Shown here in pieces: positions 23,828 through 35,494 of a stretch of 64,000 nt of DNA. The notes under the pieces were generated by a model. The model worked only from the letters and a program-made list of their open reading frames with translations, made no database searches and was not told where the DNA came from. The DNA comes from Punica granatum. Taxonomy: Eukaryota > Streptophyta > Magnoliopsida > Myrtales > Lythraceae. The DNA is taken from NCBI RefSeq assembly GCF_007655135.1, contig NC_045128.1:1-64000 (forward strand). Direction: 5' to 3'. The translations under genes and the position numbers were made by a program. Within the stretch, counting starts at the first letter, position 1, and every line of letters starts with the position of its first letter.

Positions 23828-25738
23828 TCCCCCTCCTCTTGAAAAGGATTTCTCCTCAAATCATCACCTACATCAAAAGGAAGCAAATCAGAAACATTAA
23901 AAGTAGCACTTACATTGTACTCACTAGGTAAGTCTAGTTTATAAGCATTGTCATTGATGCGCTCCAGGACTTGAAAAGGTCCATCTCCTCTTGGAAGCAG
24001 TTTGGAACGTCTTTGCGCCGGAAATCTCTCTTTCCTCATATGCAACCAAACCCAATCTCCGGGTTCAAAAATCAGCTTATGACGGCCCTTGTTGGCGTGT
24101 TTTGTATACTGCTCCGTTTTTCACTCAATGTTGAGTCTTGTTTTCTCATGAATCTGCTTGACAAATTCAGCTTTCTTTTTGCCATCGAAATTAACATGCT
24201 CAGTCAAAGGTAAAGGAGATAAATCCAATGGAGTTAAAGGATTAAATCCATAAACAACTTCAAATGGTGAAAATTTAGTAGGGGAATGAACAGATCTGTT
24301 ATAAGCAAACTCAACATGTGGTAAACACTATTCCCACGTTTTAATGTTTTTTTTTATGATTGCCCTCAACAAAGTAGACAAAGTTCTACTTACTACTTCC
24401 GTTTGACCATCAGTTTGTGGGTGACAAGTAGTGGAAAACAACAGCTTAGTACCTAACTTACACCACAAAGTCTTCCAAAAATAGCTCAAGAACTTAGCAT
24501 CTCTATCCGAAACAATTGTTTTAGGCATGCCATGTAACCTCACAATCTCCCTAAAGAACAAATCAGCAACATGCGAGGCATCATCCGTTTTGTGACATGA
24601 AATAAAGTGTGCCATCTTAGAAAATCTATCCACAACCACAAAAATTGAATCTCTCCCACGTTTAGTCCTAGGTAATCCTAACACAAAGTCCATTGAAATA
24701 TCAATCCAAGGCTCACTAGGAATTGGTAAAGGAGTATACAAACAGTTAGGCTGCACTCTGGATTTAGCTTGCCTACATGTAATGCATCTACCACAAATTC
24801 TCTCAACATCTCTTTTCATATGTGGCCAATAGAAGTGTTCTTGCAAAATAGCTAAAGTCTTTGCTACTCCAAAATGTCCCATTAATCCCCCACCATGAGA
24901 TTCTTGCACTAATAACTCTCTCAAGGAACAATTTGGCACGCATAACTTATTCTCTCGAAACAGAAAGTCATCATGCCTAAAGAACTTACCACAAGGAATT
25001 TTCTCACAAGCTCGATATTCCTCACAAAATTCATGGTCATCAGCATATAAATTTTTAATGTGCTCAAAACCAAGCAATTTTGCATCAAGTGTAGAGAGTA
25101 ATGCATACCTGCGAGAAAGTGCATCGGCGACCACATTCTCCTTACCTTGCTTACACCGAACGACGTATGGAAACGTCTCAATGAACTCCACCCATCGGGC
25201 ATGTCTTTTGTTTAGTTTGTGTTGGCCCTTCAAGTGTTTCAAGAACTCATGATCGGTGTGTATCACGAACTCCTTAGGCCATAGGTAGTGCTGCCACGTC
25301 TCTAAAGCTCGAACCAATGCATACAACTCTTTATCATAAGTTGGATAGTTTAAGGCTGCCCGCTTAGTTTTTCGCTGAAGTAAGCAATTGGCCGTCCTTC
25401 CTGCATGAGAACTGCACCTATACCAACACTTGAAGCATCACATTCAATCTCAAAAGTTTTAGGAAAGTTAGGTAAAGATAATAAAGGAGCGTTGGTCAGC
25501 TTCTCTTTGATTAGCTGAAACGCCTTCTCTTGTTCTTCTCCCCATCTAAATCCAACGTTTTTCTTGATCACTTCAGTAAGTGGTGCTGCTATGCTACTAA
25601 AGTCCTTCATGAACCGCCGGTAGAAACTAGCAAGTCCATGAAAACTACGAACATTACTTACACTTGTGGGACTAGGCCACTCTTGGATTGCACGTACCTT
25701 CTCCTCATCAACTTGTATACCTTGTTCACTAACAACAA
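23828..25738 (-). pseudogene. B1 pol, 3' part: RT end, RNaseH, integrase
   Basis: Minus-strand pol downstream of the B2 insertion. The RT thumb ([18 protein letters not shown]) and RNaseH ([15 protein letters not shown]) read 25738-25350. After a frameshift near 25340, RNaseH ([17 protein letters not shown]), the integrase zinc finger ([11 protein letters not shown] ... CGRCITC) and core ([28 protein letters not shown]) read 25326-24328. Stops: TAG at 24328 (B2 has GAG) and TGA at 24121 (B2 has CGA). The final segment enters the 3' LTR and ends at 23611. Catalytic D, D and E positions are preserved in the text of the pseudogene. Confidence 0.9.
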
Positions 25739-26545
25739 TGATGCAAATCGTAGCACGACTTCAAGGGATCCAGTTCAAGTTCCAATTGGACCGATTACGC
25801 GAGCACGAGCAAAGAAGTTTAAAGATGAACTCAACGGCCTGATTCAAGAGGTTTGGGCTCAAGCAAATTCGTGGAGGCCCATTGGACATGAATCACGTGA
25901 TCCACAAAGATCCATCAACATTATTCAAGTTATAGAAGATTCTGGACAAGGCTAAATTCAGCAAGTGTTTAAGGAAGTTTCTAGAACAGTTGATGATCAA
26001 CAGAAGATAACATCAGATTTGTTTAAAGTTTAAATCTCATAGAGATATTCTAGGGGTATTTAGATTTTATATCTTTATAGATTATGTCATATCTCTATTG
26101 ATATTCTTGGTTTTAATTTCCTTATCTATAGGAGGAGATATGACCAGATTAGGATTACTTTATGTCTATATATATTCATCTTAGTCAATTTTAATGAGAG
26201 GAACATTCAGAAAATTGTGAGAGTATTCTCTTTGGTTCTTGAAGAACTAATCGAACTTATCGGAAGTTTCCGTGGCGTTCATCATCGACTTATCAAACGG
26301 CTTTCCACCACCGTTTGTGGCGTCTTCATCGACTTATCAAGCAGTTTTCCATTACCGTTTGTGGCGTCTTCCTATATACCGAGGTTCTTGTTTCGCATTA
26401 AACAACGGGTTGAGGTCAGTTATACCAAGGTTCTTGTTTTTGTCGTAAACAACGGGTCGAGGGTTCGTCAATCAAATCTGATCGTGGAACGATCTTGGGT
26501 TCCTTTAGTTGTCGGGTCTCGTCATTCTTGGCGGGAATCGCATCA
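25739..26545 (+). repeat. B2 5' LTR
   Basis: 807 bp. Contains TATA-like CTATATATATTC at 26166-26177, an imperfect 44-bp tandem duplication (26286-26329 and 26330-26373) and, at its start, the copied pol C-terminus. PBS-like TTTGGTATCAGAG follows at 26546. Confidence 0.92.
26166..26177 (+). promoter_or_regulatory. TATA-like element of the family-B LTR
   Basis: CTATATATATTC in the B2 5' LTR. The same motif is present in each array unit (for example 430, 1267, 9771) and in the other B LTRs. It lies about 45 bp upstream of the GTGAGAGTATTC segment, so that segment would be transcribed as R/U5 (inferred). Confidence 0.55.
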
Positions 26546-28655
26546 TTTGGTATCAGAGAGAAAACAAAAGAATTTTTATGCAAACATGGGAGAAATTAGG
26601 CAAGCAATGTTTTTAAATCAGCCGATAATTGTACTTTTGTACAAAGAGGCATTTTTCAATACTAACGAACTTGATATCTCTCTTCCTAGTTCTGTTGTTT
26701 CTCTTTTGCAGGAGTATGAGGATGTCTTTCCCGAGGAAACACCACATGGCTTACCTCCAATCCGAGGGATTGAACATCAAATTGATTTTGTTCCCGGTGC
26801 GACAATTCCAAATCGACCAGCTTATAGGAGCAATCTTGAGGAGACAAAGGAGCTTCAACGGCAGGTAAGTGAGTTGTTGGAGAAAGGGTACGTGAGGGAA
26901 AGCATGAGTCCATGCGCCGTTCCGGTTAAACTTGTACCTAAGAAGGATGGGACGTGGAGAATGTGCGTTGATTGCCGAGCAATCAACAACGTAACGGTAA
27001 AGTATCGTCATCCTATTCCTCGCTTAGATGATATGTTAGATGAGTTACATGGTTCTTGTGTATTTTCTAAAATTGATTTAAAGAGTGGTTATCATCAGAT
27101 TAGAATGAAAGAAGGAGATGAATGGAAAACTGCCTTTAAAACAAAATACGGTTTGTACGAATGGTTAGTTATGCCTTTTGGTTTGACTAATGCTCCAAGC
27201 ACTTTTATGAGACTTATGAATCATGTTTTGCGTGCATTTATAGGTAGATTTGTGGTTGTCAACTTTGATGATATACTCGTTTACAGCAAAAACTTAGATG
27301 ATCATAAGGTACATTTGAAATCTGTTTTAGATGTGTTTAGGAAGGAAAAGTTATTGGTGCATGAATCTCTTGGTGGAGGATTAATGGGACATTTGGGAAT
27401 TGCAAAGACTTTAGCTATTTTGCAAGAACATTTCTATTGGCCACATATGAAAAGAGATGTTGAGAGAATTTGTGGTAGATGCATTACGTGTAGACAAGCA
27501 AAATCCAGAGTGCAGCCTAACGGTTTGTATACTCCTTTACCAATTCCTAGTGAGCCTTGGATTGATATTTCAATGGACTTTGTGTTAGGATTACCTAGGA
27601 CTAAACGTGGGAGAGATTCAATTTTTGTGGTTGTGGATAGATTTTCTAAGATGGCACACTTTATTCCATGTCACAAAACGGATGATGCCTCGCATGTTGC
27701 TGATTTGTTCTTTAGGGAGATTGTGAGGTTACATGGCATGCCTAGAACAATTGTTTCGGATAGAGATGCTAAGTTCTTGAGCTATTTTTGGAAGACTTTG
27801 TGGTGTAAGTTAGGTACTAAGCTGTTATTTTCTACTACTTGTCACCCACAAACTGATGGTCAAACGGAAGTAGTAAATAGAACTTTGTCTACTTTGTTGA
27901 GGGCAATCATAAAAAAAAACATTAAAACATGGGAAGAGTGTTTACCACATGTTGAGTTTGCTTATAACAGATCTGTTCATTCCGCTACTAAATTTTCACC
28001 ATTTGAAGTTGTTTATGGATTTAATCCTTTAACTCCATTGGATTTATCTCCTTTACCTTTGACTGAGCATGTTAATTTAGATGGCAAAAAGAAAGCTGAA
28101 TTTGTCAAGCAGATTCATGAGAAAACAAGACTCAACATTGAGCGAAAAACGGAGCAGTATACAAAACACGCCAACAAGGGCCGTCATAAGCTGATTTTTG
28201 AACCCGGAGATTGGGTTTGGTTGCATATGAGGAAAGAGAGATTTCCGGCGCAAAGACGTTCCAAACTGCTTCCAAGAGGAGATGGACCTTTTCAAGTCCT
28301 GGAGCGCATCAATGACAATGCTTATAAACTAGACTTACCTGGTGAGTACAATGTAAGTGCTACTTTTAATGTTTCTGATTTGCTTCCTTTTGATGTAGGT
28401 GATGATTTGAGGACAAATCCTTTTCAAGAGGAGGGGAATGATGCAAATCGTAGCACGACTTCAAGGGATCCAGTTCAAGTTCCAATTGGACCGATTACGC
28501 GAGCACGAGCAAAGAAGTTTAAAGATGAACTCAACGGCCTGATTCAAGAGGTTTGGGCTCAAGCAAATTCGTGGAGGCCCATTGGACATGAATCACGTGA
28601 TCCACAAAGATCCATCAACATTATTCAAGTTATAGAAGATTCCGGACAAGGCTAA
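26217..28655 (+). pseudogene. B2 chimeric R/U5-RT-integrase open frame (812 codons)
   Basis: One uninterrupted frame runs from R/U5 of the 5' LTR through the PBS into RT, integrase and the pol tail in the 3' LTR. Its first codon is GTG; the first in-frame ATG lies in the fused pol part. RT spans roughly residues 140-380 ([20 protein letters not shown]; the YFDD box is NFDD here, a Tyr-to-Asn change). RT ends at FRKEKL and is joined directly to the integrase zinc finger (LVHESLGGG ... CGRCITC), so RNaseH is missing. The integrase core has D, D and E ([26 protein letters not shown]). It ends [14 protein letters not shown] ... EDSGQG, the last 72 codons within the LTR. It is called a pseudogene because gag, protease and RNaseH are gone. 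Confidence 0.85.
28426..28438 (+). other. B2 polypurine tract
   Basis: AAGAGGAGGGGAA directly before the 3' LTR, lying inside the pol coding frame; plus-strand priming site. Confidence 0.85.
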
Positions 28656-29244
28656 ATTCAGCAAGTGTTTAAGGAAGCTTCTAGAACAGTTGATGATCAA
28701 CAGAAGATAACATCAGATTTGTTTAAAGTTTAAATCTCATAGAGATATTCTAGGGGTATTTAGATTTTATATCTTTATAGATTATGTCATATCTCTATCG
28801 ATATTTTGGTTTTAATTTCCTTATCTATAGGAGGAGATATGACCAGATTAGATTACTTTATGTCTATATATATTCATCTTAGTCAATTTTTAATGAAAGG
28901 AACATTCAGAAAATTGTGAGAGTATTCTCTTTGGTTCTTGAAGAACTAATCGAACTTATCGGAAGTTTCCGTGGCGTTCATCATCGACTTATCAAACGGC
29001 TTTCCACCACCGTTTGTGGCGTCTTCATCGACTTATCAAGCGGTTTTCCATTACCGTTTGTGGCGTCTTCCTATATACCGAGGTTCTTGTTTCGCATTAA
29101 ACAACGGGTTGAGGTCAGTTATACCAAGGTTCTTGTTTTTGTCGTAAACAACGGGTCGAGGGTTCGTCAATCAAATCTGATCGTGGAACGATCTTGGGTT
29201 CCTTTAGTTGTCGGGTCTCGTCATTCTTGGCGGGAATCGCATCA
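28439..29244 (+). repeat. B2 3' LTR (reference copy of the family-B LTR)
   Basis: 806 bp, TGATGC...GCATCA. Encodes the pol C-terminal tail to 28655. TATA-like motif near 28863. It carries the TCTATAGGAGG and TTTTTAATGAAAGG variants found in the array. Confidence 0.93.
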
Positions 29245-31880
29245 AACAAATCCCAAAAAAAAAAGCTTATCGGTGCAAAAAGTACACTTCTTCATATTAG
29301 CAAATAACTTTTCCTTCCTAAGCACATCTAAGACAGATTTCAAATGTACCTTATGATCATCTAAGTTTTTGTTGTAAACGAGTATATCATCAAAGTAGAC
29401 AACCACAAATCTACCTATAAATGCACGCAAAACATGATTCATAAGTCTCATAAAAATGCTTGGAGCGTTAGTCAAACCAAAAGGCATAACTAACCATTCG
29501 TACAAACCGTATTTTGTTTTAAAGGCAGTTTTCCATTCATCTCCTTCTTTCATTCTAATCTGATGATAACCACTCTTTAAATCAATTTTAGAAAATACAC
29601 AAGAACCATGTAACTCATCTAACATATCATCTAAGCGAGGAATAGGATGACGATACTTTACCGTTATGTTGTTGATTGCTCGGCAATCAACGCACATTCT
29701 CCACGTCCCATCCTTCTTAGGTACAAGTATTACTGGAGCAGCGCATGGGCTCAAGCTCTCCCTCACGTACCCTTTCTCTAACAACTCCTTTACCTGCCGT
29801 TGAAGCTCCTTTGTCTCCTCAGGATTGCTCATATAGGCTGGTCGGTTTGGAATTGTCGCACCGGGAACAAAATCAATTTGATGTTCAATCCCTCGGATTG
29901 GAGGTAATCCATGTGGTGTTTCCTCGGGAAAGACATCCTCATACTCCTGCAAAAGAGAAACAACAGAGCTAGGAAGAGAGATATCAAGTTCGTTAGTATT
30001 GAAAAATGCCTATTTGTACAAAAGTACAATCATCGGCTGATTTAAAAACATTGCTGCCTAATTTCTCCCATGTTTGCATAAAAATTCTTTTGTTTTCTCT
30101 CTGATTTTCTCCCAATGGCCGAATTTTGATTTTCTTTTTCTCTCTCATTTTTCTCAGCCTCTCTCTGATTTTCACTCTTTTTCTGTTCACTCTCTTTCAT
30201 TTGATCACTCTCTTTTTGCAATCTCACTTGATCCTCATATACTTACTGCGGAGTCAATGGTACAAGAGTGATTGATCGTTGATTAAGTACAAAGGAGTAT
30301 TTGTTCGTAAAGCCATCATGCTTCGCTCGTCTATCAAATTGCCATGGACGTCCTAGCAACAAGTGTCCGGCTTGCATCGGTACTACATCACACAACACTT
30401 CATCTTCGTATTTACCGATTCGAAATGCAACTAACACCTGCTTGTTCACCCTTATCTCACCACTATCATTCAACCATTGCAGCTTGTACGGCCTAGGGTG
30501 CTTCACCATGGGCAGTCTTAATTTTTCCACCATTGTTGCGCTTGCAACATTAGTACAACTACCACCATCAATAATCACATTGTCTTTGATGTAGCACCTA
30601 GTGTGAAAGATGTTCTCCAGCTGCACTTCTTCAACTCCTTTTGTTTGCAAGCTTAATGCTCTCCTTGCCACCAATGTCAATGCATCTGGAGCTAAATATT
30701 CCTCCTCGGGAACGTCCTCCAATGGGGGCATGTCATCGGTATCGGAATCTTCAATGTCGGACACAATGTCACCATTGTCTCGCATCACCATGACCCGCTT
30801 GTTTGGGCATTGACTTGCTATGTGTCCCTTGCCTTGGCATTTAAAACACTTAATGTCACGATTCCTAGAGGTAGAAATGTCGGTTTTACCTTGAGGAACA
30901 TGGCTGGTTGCTTCTTGCTTTTGCTCGGTTTTCAACATAGACGTGGATTGCTTCTCATCTTTCTTCCACTGATTCGGTTTCCAAGTGGATGTGCTTGGAC
31001 TTTGGCTTGCATGTGTATTGCCTCTCCTCTTGAACTGGTTCTCAATCTTGATGGCCATGTGCACCATATCCTCCAACTCCACATAATGTTGTAATTCCAC
31101 GGCATTTTGAATTTCTCGGTTCAATCCAGCCAAAAATCTTGCCATAGTAGCCTCCCGATCCTCCTCTACGTTAGCTCTAATCATGGCCACTTCCATCTCC
31201 TTAAAATATTCCTCTACACTCCGGTTACCTTGCCTAAGACTTTGTAACTTATTATACAGCTCCCGGTAGTAATAACTAGGAACAAATCGCTTCCTCATCA
31301 CCCTTTTCATTTCCTCCCACGTATCTATAGGTGGCTCTCTATTTCTTCGCCTATTTATCATCAATTGATCCCACAAAACAATTGCATAATCCGAGAATTC
31401 AATTGCTGCCAATTTGACTTTCTTCAGCTCGGAATAACTATAACAATCAAATACAAACTCCACCTTTTTCTCCCACTCAAGGTATGCTTCGGGATCACTC
31501 TTTCCTTGGAACGATGGGATTTTCATCTTAATACTACCCAAGTTATTATCTTCCCGATTCCTATCTTCTCTAAACCGCCCTCCATGTCTCCTATTACTAA
31601 CAACCGAATCTCGATCATCTTCATCAAAACCAGCCCCATAAATCTCTTCATCTTCAACCCTCACTTCCCTCGGTTGAACTCTTTCCATCCTACATGCATT
31701 AGGAGCGTTTTGTGGCTGCTCCACACGTTTATTCTCTATCAGATCTATCCGTTCATGAACCTGCTCAAACTCCAACCGCATCACACGCCTCATCTCACTC
31801 ATCATGGCCTCTATAAGTATTTTCGAATCAGCCAATTTCGTTGCACCTTCGGGAATACTCTTAGCACTGTTGTGAGACAT
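29245..31880 (-). pseudogene. B1 gag-PR-RT, 5' part of polyprotein
   Basis: Minus strand from ATG at 31880 (MSHNSAKSIPEG). Gag has the capsid stretch [19 protein letters not shown] and one CCHC knuckle (CFKCQGKGHIASQC, near 30840). The protease is IIDGGSCTN (near 30570), followed by a charged linker and RT ([23 protein letters not shown] box present) up to FFLGFV, where B2 inserts. Stops: TAA at 30243 (B3 has CAA) and TAG at 30010 (B3 has GAG); a 1-bp loss near 30053 shifts frame. In B3 the corresponding region is a single gag-pol frame, so one polyprotein is the likely ancestral arrangement. Confidence 0.9.
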
Positions 31881-32564
31881 GATTGCTGCAAAATAAAGTT
31901 AGAAAGAATGGACCTCACAATTCTCTCCCTTACGTGTTTACACTCAAGAATGTGAATCACTCTACACTCGTGTTTTCACTCAACAAAATATGTGGCTTTT
32001 AACCCTCTAATCTTCTCACCGCTCTTGCCTTTTTCCACTCGACAATTCTCTTTCAGTTCCTTTGGAACTAAACAAACAACTCCAAATTTTCCAGCAACAA
32101 TTCACCAAGAACTCATCAAGGAAAATTAATGATCAAAGGAAATTTCAGGAAGAAAAGAAGCAAGAGAAAAGGCAACTACTATGAAGGATTAAATAAACCA
32201 GAATGTTATATGAAATTATGGGATCAGAATCAATGCAGATTACAAAGAACGAGAAATAACAACTTTAGAATGGTCTGATGTAAAAAATTTGGATCAAATT
32301 GACAATGATGTCTTAATTCTTTTCTTTTGATCCTTTTTTTTTAGCTCTGTATTTTTTTTTGGCCGATTTTTTTTTCTTTTTTTTCTGCTCTATTTTTTTT
32401 TTCAGCTGTGTTTTTTTTTGGCCGAAATTTTTTTTTCAGCTCTTTTTTTTTTTCTGCTAACAATCCGCAAAAAACAAAACTCGATGAAGCGAAACTCAGC
32501 AAATTGAAACAAAAAAAAATGGATAGGATAAACCCGATTTGGAGCCTGATGCTTTGATACCAAA
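31881..32564 (-). other. B1 leader and primer-binding site
   Basis: No gene. Sense strand is minus. The PBS at 32551-32562 reads TGGTATCAAAGC on that strand, one change from TGGTATCAGAGC. Between about 32330 and 32515 the sense strand has runs of 8-10 A separated by short motifs such as GCTGA and GGCC. The same A-rich block is in B3 (43449-43580). Confidence 0.8.
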
Positions 32565-33372
32565 TGATGCGATTCCCGTCAAGAATGACGAGACCCAACA
32601 ACTAAAGGAACCCAAGATCGTTCCACGATCAGATTTGATTGACGAACCCTCGACCCGTTGTTTACTACAAAAACAAGAACCTTGGTATAACTGACCTCAA
32701 CCCGTTGTTTAATGCGAAACAAGAACCTCGGTATATAGGAAGACGCCACAAACGGTAATGGAAAGCCGCTTGATAAGTCGATGAAGACGCCACAAACGGT
32801 GGTGGAAAGCCGTTTGATAAGTCGATAATGAACGCCACGGAAACTTCCGATAAGTTCGATTAGTTCTTCAAGAACCAAAGAGAATACTCTCACAATTTTC
32901 TGAATGTTCCTCCCATTAAAAATTGACTAAGATGAATATATATAGACATAAAGTAATCCTAATCTGGACATATCTCCTCCTAAAGATAAAGAAATTAAAA
33001 CCTAGATTATCGATAGAGATATGACATAATTTATAAAGATATGAAATCTAAATACCCCTAGAATATCTCTATGAGATTTAAACTTTAAACAAATCTGATG
33101 ATATCTTATGTTGATCATCAACTATTCTAGAAGCTTCCTCAAACACTTGCTGAATTTAGCCTTGTCCGGAATCTTCTATAACTTGAATCAAATTGATGGA
33201 TTTTTGTTGATCACGTGATTCATGTCCAATGGGCCTCCACGAATTTGCTTGAGCCCGAACCTCTTGAATTAGGCCGTTGAGTTCATCTTTAAACTTCTTT
33301 GCTCGTGCTCGCGTAATTGGTCCAATTGGAACTTGAACTGGATCCCTTGAAGTCGTGCTATGATTTGAATCA
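32565..33372 (-). repeat. B1 5' LTR
   Basis: 808 bp. Same subtype as the B1 3' LTR. Its outer tip is mutated (TGATTC where TGATGC is expected, minus strand). GTAGT duplication immediately follows. Confidence 0.92.
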
Positions 33373-35494
33373 GTAGTTGTCTACTTCGATGATATTTTGG
33401 TATATAGCAGATCGATCAATGACCACCTCATGCATCTATGTGAGGTATTGACTGTGCTGCGGAAGAATAAGTTGATTATCAATCTTAAGAAGTGTAATTT
33501 TATGACGTCGAGCTTGCTGTTCCTTGGGTTTATGGTAAGCTCAGAAGGCATTCGGGTTGATGATGAGAAGGTCAGTGCAATTAGAGATTGGCCTACTCCA
33601 AAAACGGTTGGAGAAATAAGAAGTTTCCATGGCCTAGCTACATTCTATAGACAGTTTATACATGACTTCAGCACGATCATGGCCCCAATCACCGAATGCT
33701 TGAAGAAAGGGAGGTTTAATTGGGGAGAAGAAGTAGAAGCTAGTTTCGCATTGATCAAGGAGAAGTTATGCTCAGCTCCAGTTCTAGCCTTGCCATGTTT
33801 TGAGAAACTATTTGAGGTGGAATGCGATGCGAGTGGTGTTGGCATTGGAGCTATTCTATGACAAGGGAAACGGCCAGTCGCATATTTTAGTGAAAAGCTT
33901 AGCGATGCCCGTCGGAGCTGGTCAACCTATGACAAGGAATTCTATGTTGTTTTCCGTGCGTTGAAGCATTGGGAGCATTATCTTATAGGCAAGGAGTTCA
34001 TTTTGTACTCTGATCACCAAGCACTGAAGTATTTGAATAGTCAGAAGCGGATCAACAGTAACATGCATGCTCGGTGGACTACGTTTCTTCAAAAGTTTCC
34101 TTTTAAACTAGTGCACAAATCAGGTGTGCAAAACAAGGTTGCCGATGCATTAAGCAGGCGTGCAGCACTGCTGACAATGTTGAGAAGCGAACTTATCTGG
34201 TTCGAAAAATTGAAGGAGCAGTACGCAGATGATGAGGATTTTGCCGAAGCTTGGTCCAAGGTGCAAAATCGCCAAGCGGCTGGAGAGTTTCACAACCATG
34301 AGGGATTTCTGATGAGAGGTAACCAGTTTTGCATTCCTCGTTCATCCCTCCGAGAGAAACTGATTAGGGATTTACATGGTGGAGGACTAGCTGCACATCT
34401 TGGACGAGACAAGACCGTAGCTGCTGTTTCGGAGAGGTTTTATTGGCCTAAACTGCGTCGTGATATGGAGAAGTTCGTGCGGTGGTGCCATACATGTCAG
34501 ACTTCTAAAGGACAGAAGCAAAACACCGGTCTCTATCTACCGTTGCCGGTACCTGAGGATATATGTGAGGATTTGTCAATGGATTTCATATTGGGGTTGC
34601 CTCGTACTCATCGGGGTATGGATTCGATCTTTGTTATTGTGGATAGATTCTCAAAGATGGTACACTTCATACCATGCCGAAAAACTACAGGTGCTTCAAG
34701 TGTGGCTCGATTGTTTTTCAAAGAGGTGGTTCGTTTGCACGGTGTTCCTAAGTCCATCGTTTCAGATCGAGACACCAGGTTCCTTAGCCATTTTTGGCTT
34801 ACCTTATGGAAAATGTTCGATGCTTCATTAAAGTTCAGTAGCACAGCTCACCCACAGACAGATGGTCAAACGGAATCGATGAATAGGACCTTGGCAAATA
34901 TGGTTCGTAGCATTTGTGGAGAAAAACCGAAGCAATGGGATTTCGCTCTTGCTCAAGCCGAATTTGCCTACAATAGTGCCGTTCATAGTGCTACTGGGAG
35001 GTCTCCATTCTCCATAGTTTATCAAAAGGTTCCAAGGCATGCTATCGATTTGATCAAGCCACCAAAGACCTACAAAGGCAATGCTCCAGCTGAAAGCATG
35101 GCAAAGGAGGTGCAATCAATGCTGACAAGTTCATCAAAAGCTGGAAGCTACAAATGTGAAGTATAAGAAGGCCGCCGACAAGCATCGCAAAGAGCGACTC
35201 TTTTCAGAAGGGGATATGGTGATGGTGTTTCTTCGGAAAGAAAGATTTCCAGTTGGAAGTTATAACAAGCTGAAGCCGAAGAAGTATGGTCAATACAAGG
35301 TGTTGAAAAAGATAAATGACAATGCGTATGTCATAGATCTTCCCGAGTCCATGGGTATTTCACCCACATTCAATGTGGCGGACATTTACCCCTACTATGA
35401 TTCAAAGGAGCCATTATATCCTGAGTTCAGCACAAGCTCGAGGCCGAGCTTTCCACAAGTGGGGGAGACTGACGAGGAGTCCCGCCTAAAGTGA
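33373..35494 (+). pseudogene. A1 RT-RNaseH-integrase, 3' part of polyprotein
   Basis: Resumes A1 RT at [11 protein letters not shown] after the B1 insertion. RNaseH ([28 protein letters not shown]) has a TGA at 33859 (A2 has TCA). Integrase follows with zinc finger ([11 protein letters not shown] ... CHTCQ) and core ([28 protein letters not shown]). A small deletion near 35119 shifts the frame; the last part reads 35156-35494 and stops 8 codons inside the 3' LTR. By match with A2 the ancestral frame was a single polyprotein. Confidence 0.92.

Larger units (their letters stand above)
25739..29244 (+). mobile_element. B2: internally deleted CRM-like element, plus strand, nested in B1
   Basis: 5' LTR 25739-26545, 3' LTR 28439-29244, duplication AACAA at 25734-25738 and 29245-29249, opposite in orientation to its host B1. 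Two internal deletions: from the PBS to the gag/pol boundary (junction at ATCAGAG, all of gag and protease lost) and from the end of RT to the start of integrase (junction at AGTTATT, RNaseH lost). It is non-autonomous but well preserved; target duplication and LTR ends are perfect. Confidence 0.93.
23022..33372 (-). mobile_element. B1: CRM-like Ty3/gypsy element, minus strand, nested in A1
   Basis: 3' LTR 23022-23827 (806 bp) and 5' LTR 32565-33372 (808 bp), termini TGATGC/GCATCA. Target-site duplication GTAGT at 23017-23021 and 33373-33377. Internal region in minus order: PBS, T-rich (A-rich on the sense strand) leader, gag, protease, RT, [B2 insertion], end of RT, RNaseH, integrase, then the pol C-terminus inside the 3' LTR. 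It is the only B copy in the window with all domains in normal order, but it has several stops and frameshifts. The CRM-like call rests on pol extending about 72 codons into the LTR and on the gag type; it is moderate only. Confidence 0.92.

Noticed and set aside
30301..31955. Plus-strand frames over 30301-31955
   Set aside because: Antisense shadows of B1 gag.
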